This document shows positions 62,213 through 64,000 of a stretch of 64,000 nucleotides of DNA, in pieces. Position numbers and translations under genes: made by a program. The notes below the pieces were generated by a model. The model was not told the origin of the DNA. It did not search any database and saw nothing but the letters and a program-made list of their open reading frames with translations. The DNA comes from Pirellulaceae bacterium. GTDB taxonomy: Bacteria; Planctomycetota; Planctomycetia; Pirellulales; Pirellulaceae. The stretch is taken from the NCBI GenBank assembly GCA_023382975.1, contig JAHDXO010000002.1:168489-232488 (forward strand). Reading direction: 5' to 3'. Positions within the stretch are counted from its first letter, which is position 1. Each line of letters begins with the position of its first letter.

Positions 62213-63574
62213 ATGGACTCAAGCCACAGTTCCGACCGTTCGATCCATGTCAACCGGCGCGACGCGATGCGCTGGGGTCTGTTTGGTGCGGGCACCCTGC
62301 TGATGGGCGACCGCATCGCCTCCGGTTCCCTGGCGGCTCCCGTGAAACCGGACAAGGCGAAGGCCAAGGTCCGAGCCAAGTCGGTGATTCAGGTCTTCCT
62401 GTGGGGCGGAATGTCGCACAACGACACGTGGGATCCGAAGCCCGAATCGGGCAGGGACTACATGGGCGAATTCGGCGACGTGACAGCCACCAACGTCCCA
62501 GGCATCCGGCTCGGCGCTCTGTTTCCCCAGTTGGCCAAGACGGCGGACAAGTTCTCGATCATCCGCGGCATGACCCACGGCAACAACGGCCACGAAACCG
62601 CCGCCTACTTGATGCAGACCGGCCATCCGCCGGGAGGCCGTTTGGCCTTTCCGAGCGTCGGCGCCGTGTTCGCCTATTTCAAGAGTCCCGACTACAAAGG
62701 TCTGATTCCGCCCTACGTTGTCCTGACGCGGGCGCAGGGGCGGTTCTCCGAGGAGGGTTTCCTCGGGCCGGGCTTCAAGCCGTTCGCGACCGGCGGCGAC
62801 CCCAATGCGACGCGGTTCGAGGTCGAGGGCGTGGTCGCCCGCGGCATCACGGACGAACGCCAGCAGGCGCGGCGCGATCTGCTGGTCAAAATGAACACGA
62901 TGGGCAACGTCATGGCGGCCAGCCCCGAGTTGATTTTGGCCGAGGAAGCGAAAGCGAACGCCTACGAGTTGATCCTGGGAGCCGGCAAGGAAGTGTTCGA
63001 CTTGGAACAGGAGAAGCCGGCGTTGCGAGATCGTTACGGACGGCACACGTTCGGACAGGAATGCTTGGTCGCGCGACGGTTGGTCGAGACGGGCGTGCCG
63101 TACGTCGTTATCAACTATCCCGGCGGCTGGGACACACACAGCAACCACTTCACCACCATGCGCCGCCAGTGCCCGCAACTCGATCAAGGCTTGGCAGTCC
63201 TGCTGGCGGACCTGGACGACCGAGGCTTGTTGGAGAGCACGCTGATTTGGTGCTGCGGCGAATTCGGCCGCGGTCCGAAGGTCGATTGGCAACCACCGTG
63301 GAACGGCGGACGCAACCATTACGGCAAAGTCAATTCGGTGCTGGTGGCGGGCGGCGGTTTCAAAGGCGGCCAGATCGTGGGCGAGTCGGATGCCACGGGC
63401 TCGGAGGTCAAAGATCGTCCGGTTTACCCGATCGATCTGCTGGGCAGTATCTACCAACTGTCGGGCATCGACTTCACCACCAATCTGCCGCATCCGGACG
63501 GCTTGACCGCTCCCGTTCTGCCCGAGCCCAGCGACAAGGTCAAATCGGGCGGACTGCTGACCGAGATCATGTAG
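62213..63574 (+). CDS. DUF1501 exported protein
   Basis: A 453-residue protein of the alkaline-phosphatase-like DUF1501 family. A leader with an arginine pair (VNRRDAMRWGLFGAGTLLMG) suggests Tat export. Conserved motifs: FLWGGMSHNDTWDPKPE, IIRGMTHGNNGHETA, NYPGGWDTHSNHF and CCGEFGRGPKV. The family pairs almost obligatorily with DUF1549/1553 proteins in Planctomycetota; sulfated-polymer metabolism has been suggested but not shown. AAAGGAGACGGAG lies just before the ATG. It is the second gene of the operon, with the third starting 76 bp later. Confidence 0.93.
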   Translation: MDSSHSSDRSIHVNRRDAMRWGLFGAGTLLMGDRIASGSLAAPVKPDKAKAKVRAKSVIQVFLWGGMSHNDTWDPKPESGRDYMGEFGDVTATNVPGIRLGALFPQLAKTADKFSIIRGMTHGNNGHETAAYLMQTGHPPGGRLAFPSVGAVFAYFKSPDYKGLIPPYVVLTRAQGRFSEEGFLGPGFKPFATGGDPNATRFEVEGVVARGITDERQQARRDLLVKMNTMGNVMAASPELILAEEAKANAYELILGAGKEVFDLEQEKPALRDRYGRHTFGQECLVARRLVETGVPYVVINYPGGWDTHSNHFTTMRRQCPQLDQGLAVLLADLDDRGLLESTLIWCCGEFGRGPKVDWQPPWNGGRNHYGKVNSVLVAGGGFKGGQIVGESDATGSEVKDRPVYPIDLLGSIYQLSGIDFTTNLPHPDGLTAPVLPEPSDKVKSGGLLTEIM

Positions 63575-63650
63575 CCGAATGCCACGGCGAGTACGACGCA
63601 CGAGCAAGACGCATCCGTTTTTTTCAACCGCGGAGATAAGGAAGCGGCCC

Positions 63651-64000
63651 ATGAGCAGATACCTTTCGATTCTGATCCTTGGCATGGCCGGCGTGTTGGC
63701 AGCGTCCGCCGCGCACGGCCAGGCCTACATCGGCTTGGTCTATCCTGCGGGTGGACAACAAGGAACCACCGTCCAAGTCCGTCTGGGCGGACAACGCATC
63801 GACGGCGTTAAGGACGCGCTGGTCTCTGGAACGGGCGTTGAAGCGAGAGTCGTCGACTATTGGCGCTGGCTGAACAACCAAGAGGTCGCGCTGATGCGGG
63901 AGAACCAGCGAGACCTGCAGCGCGAACTGAGGGAACGGCAGAAGAAGAACCCGAATGCCAAGTTCGACGAGACGAAGCAGCGAATCCTCGACCGGCTCGA
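63651..64000 (+). CDS. Partial exported protein, third gene of the DUF1549/DUF1501 operon
   Basis: A frame of 116 complete codons that runs off the window end. It starts MSRYLSILILGMAGVLAASA with a signal peptide ending near AAHGQ. VYPAGGQQGTTVQVRLGGQ follows, the opening typical of planctomycete pre-peptidase-C-domain proteins found after DUF1501 genes. A charged helix comes next (RENQRDLQRELRERQKK). CGGAGATAAGG precedes the start. The full domain make-up cannot be seen. Confidence 0.7.
   Translation, partial: MSRYLSILILGMAGVLAASAAHGQAYIGLVYPAGGQQGTTVQVRLGGQRIDGVKDALVSGTGVEARVVDYWRWLNNQEVALMRENQRDLQRELRERQKKNPNAKFDETKQRILDRL

Overview
The window reads as a chromosomal segment of a Planctomycetota bacterium, most likely a Pirellula-like member (inference). 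The evidence is an adjacent DUF1549/DUF1553 and DUF1501 gene pair, an arylsulfatase beside a UroD-like protein, an HzsA-related dihaem protein with a LamG domain, a DUF1844 protein, twin-arginine leaders on a TIM-barrel isomerase and a Gfo/Idh/MocA protein, a giant RHS protein with the planctomycete LExRxLLA N-terminal motif, and high GC. No rRNA, tRNA, CRISPR array, transposase or integrase was seen.

Layout. 1-265: a tandem 67-bp repeat. 266-3083: secreted M28 peptidase and a sugar isomerase-like protein. 3112-9482 (minus): a translationally coupled pair, an M48 metallopeptidase with a TerB-like tail followed by a 1718-residue pseudokinase/SF1 helicase/nuclease-like protein. This is the best candidate for an undescribed conflict or repair system. 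9637-13533 (minus): HzsA-related protein. 13801-14186: a hicBA toxin-antitoxin pair. 14206-15573 (minus): oxidoreductase. 15876-18936: beta-carbonic anhydrase and a SulP transporter carrying a degenerate carbonic anhydrase domain, probably a bicarbonate module. 19077-19808: small membrane protein.

20116-31160 is an RHS locus. An approximately 8.8-kb RHS gene carries three LamG domains of identical length. It ends in a compositionally different tail, is followed by two orphan genes, and then by a broken displaced piece of RHS core. Its 5' end has a nine-C run that separates a good ATG/Shine-Dalgarno start from the long frame. 31397-34838: outer-membrane porin, a membrane hydrolase and a ketoacyl-ACP synthase. 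35323-36488: an orphan MraZ-like regulator, a strong 134-nt inverted-repeat RNA candidate, and a DUF1844 gene. 36485-38969 (minus): kdsB-pyrG-DUF1844, linking CTP supply to CMP-Kdo. 39232-44619: DUF4058 protein, a parvulin operon and Tex.

44918-51777 is pstSCAB with long-form permeases, followed by a secreted protein built of three 62-63-residue repeats, a tandem 30-bp repeat and a small conserved protein. 53578-56192: sulfatase and UroD-like protein. 56254-57960 (minus): S41 protease. 58603-60191: STAS protein coupled to a GspE/PilB-like ATPase. 60502-64000: DUF1549/1553, DUF1501 and the start of a third secreted protein. Dispersed palindromes recur between genes and inside two signal-peptide coding regions.
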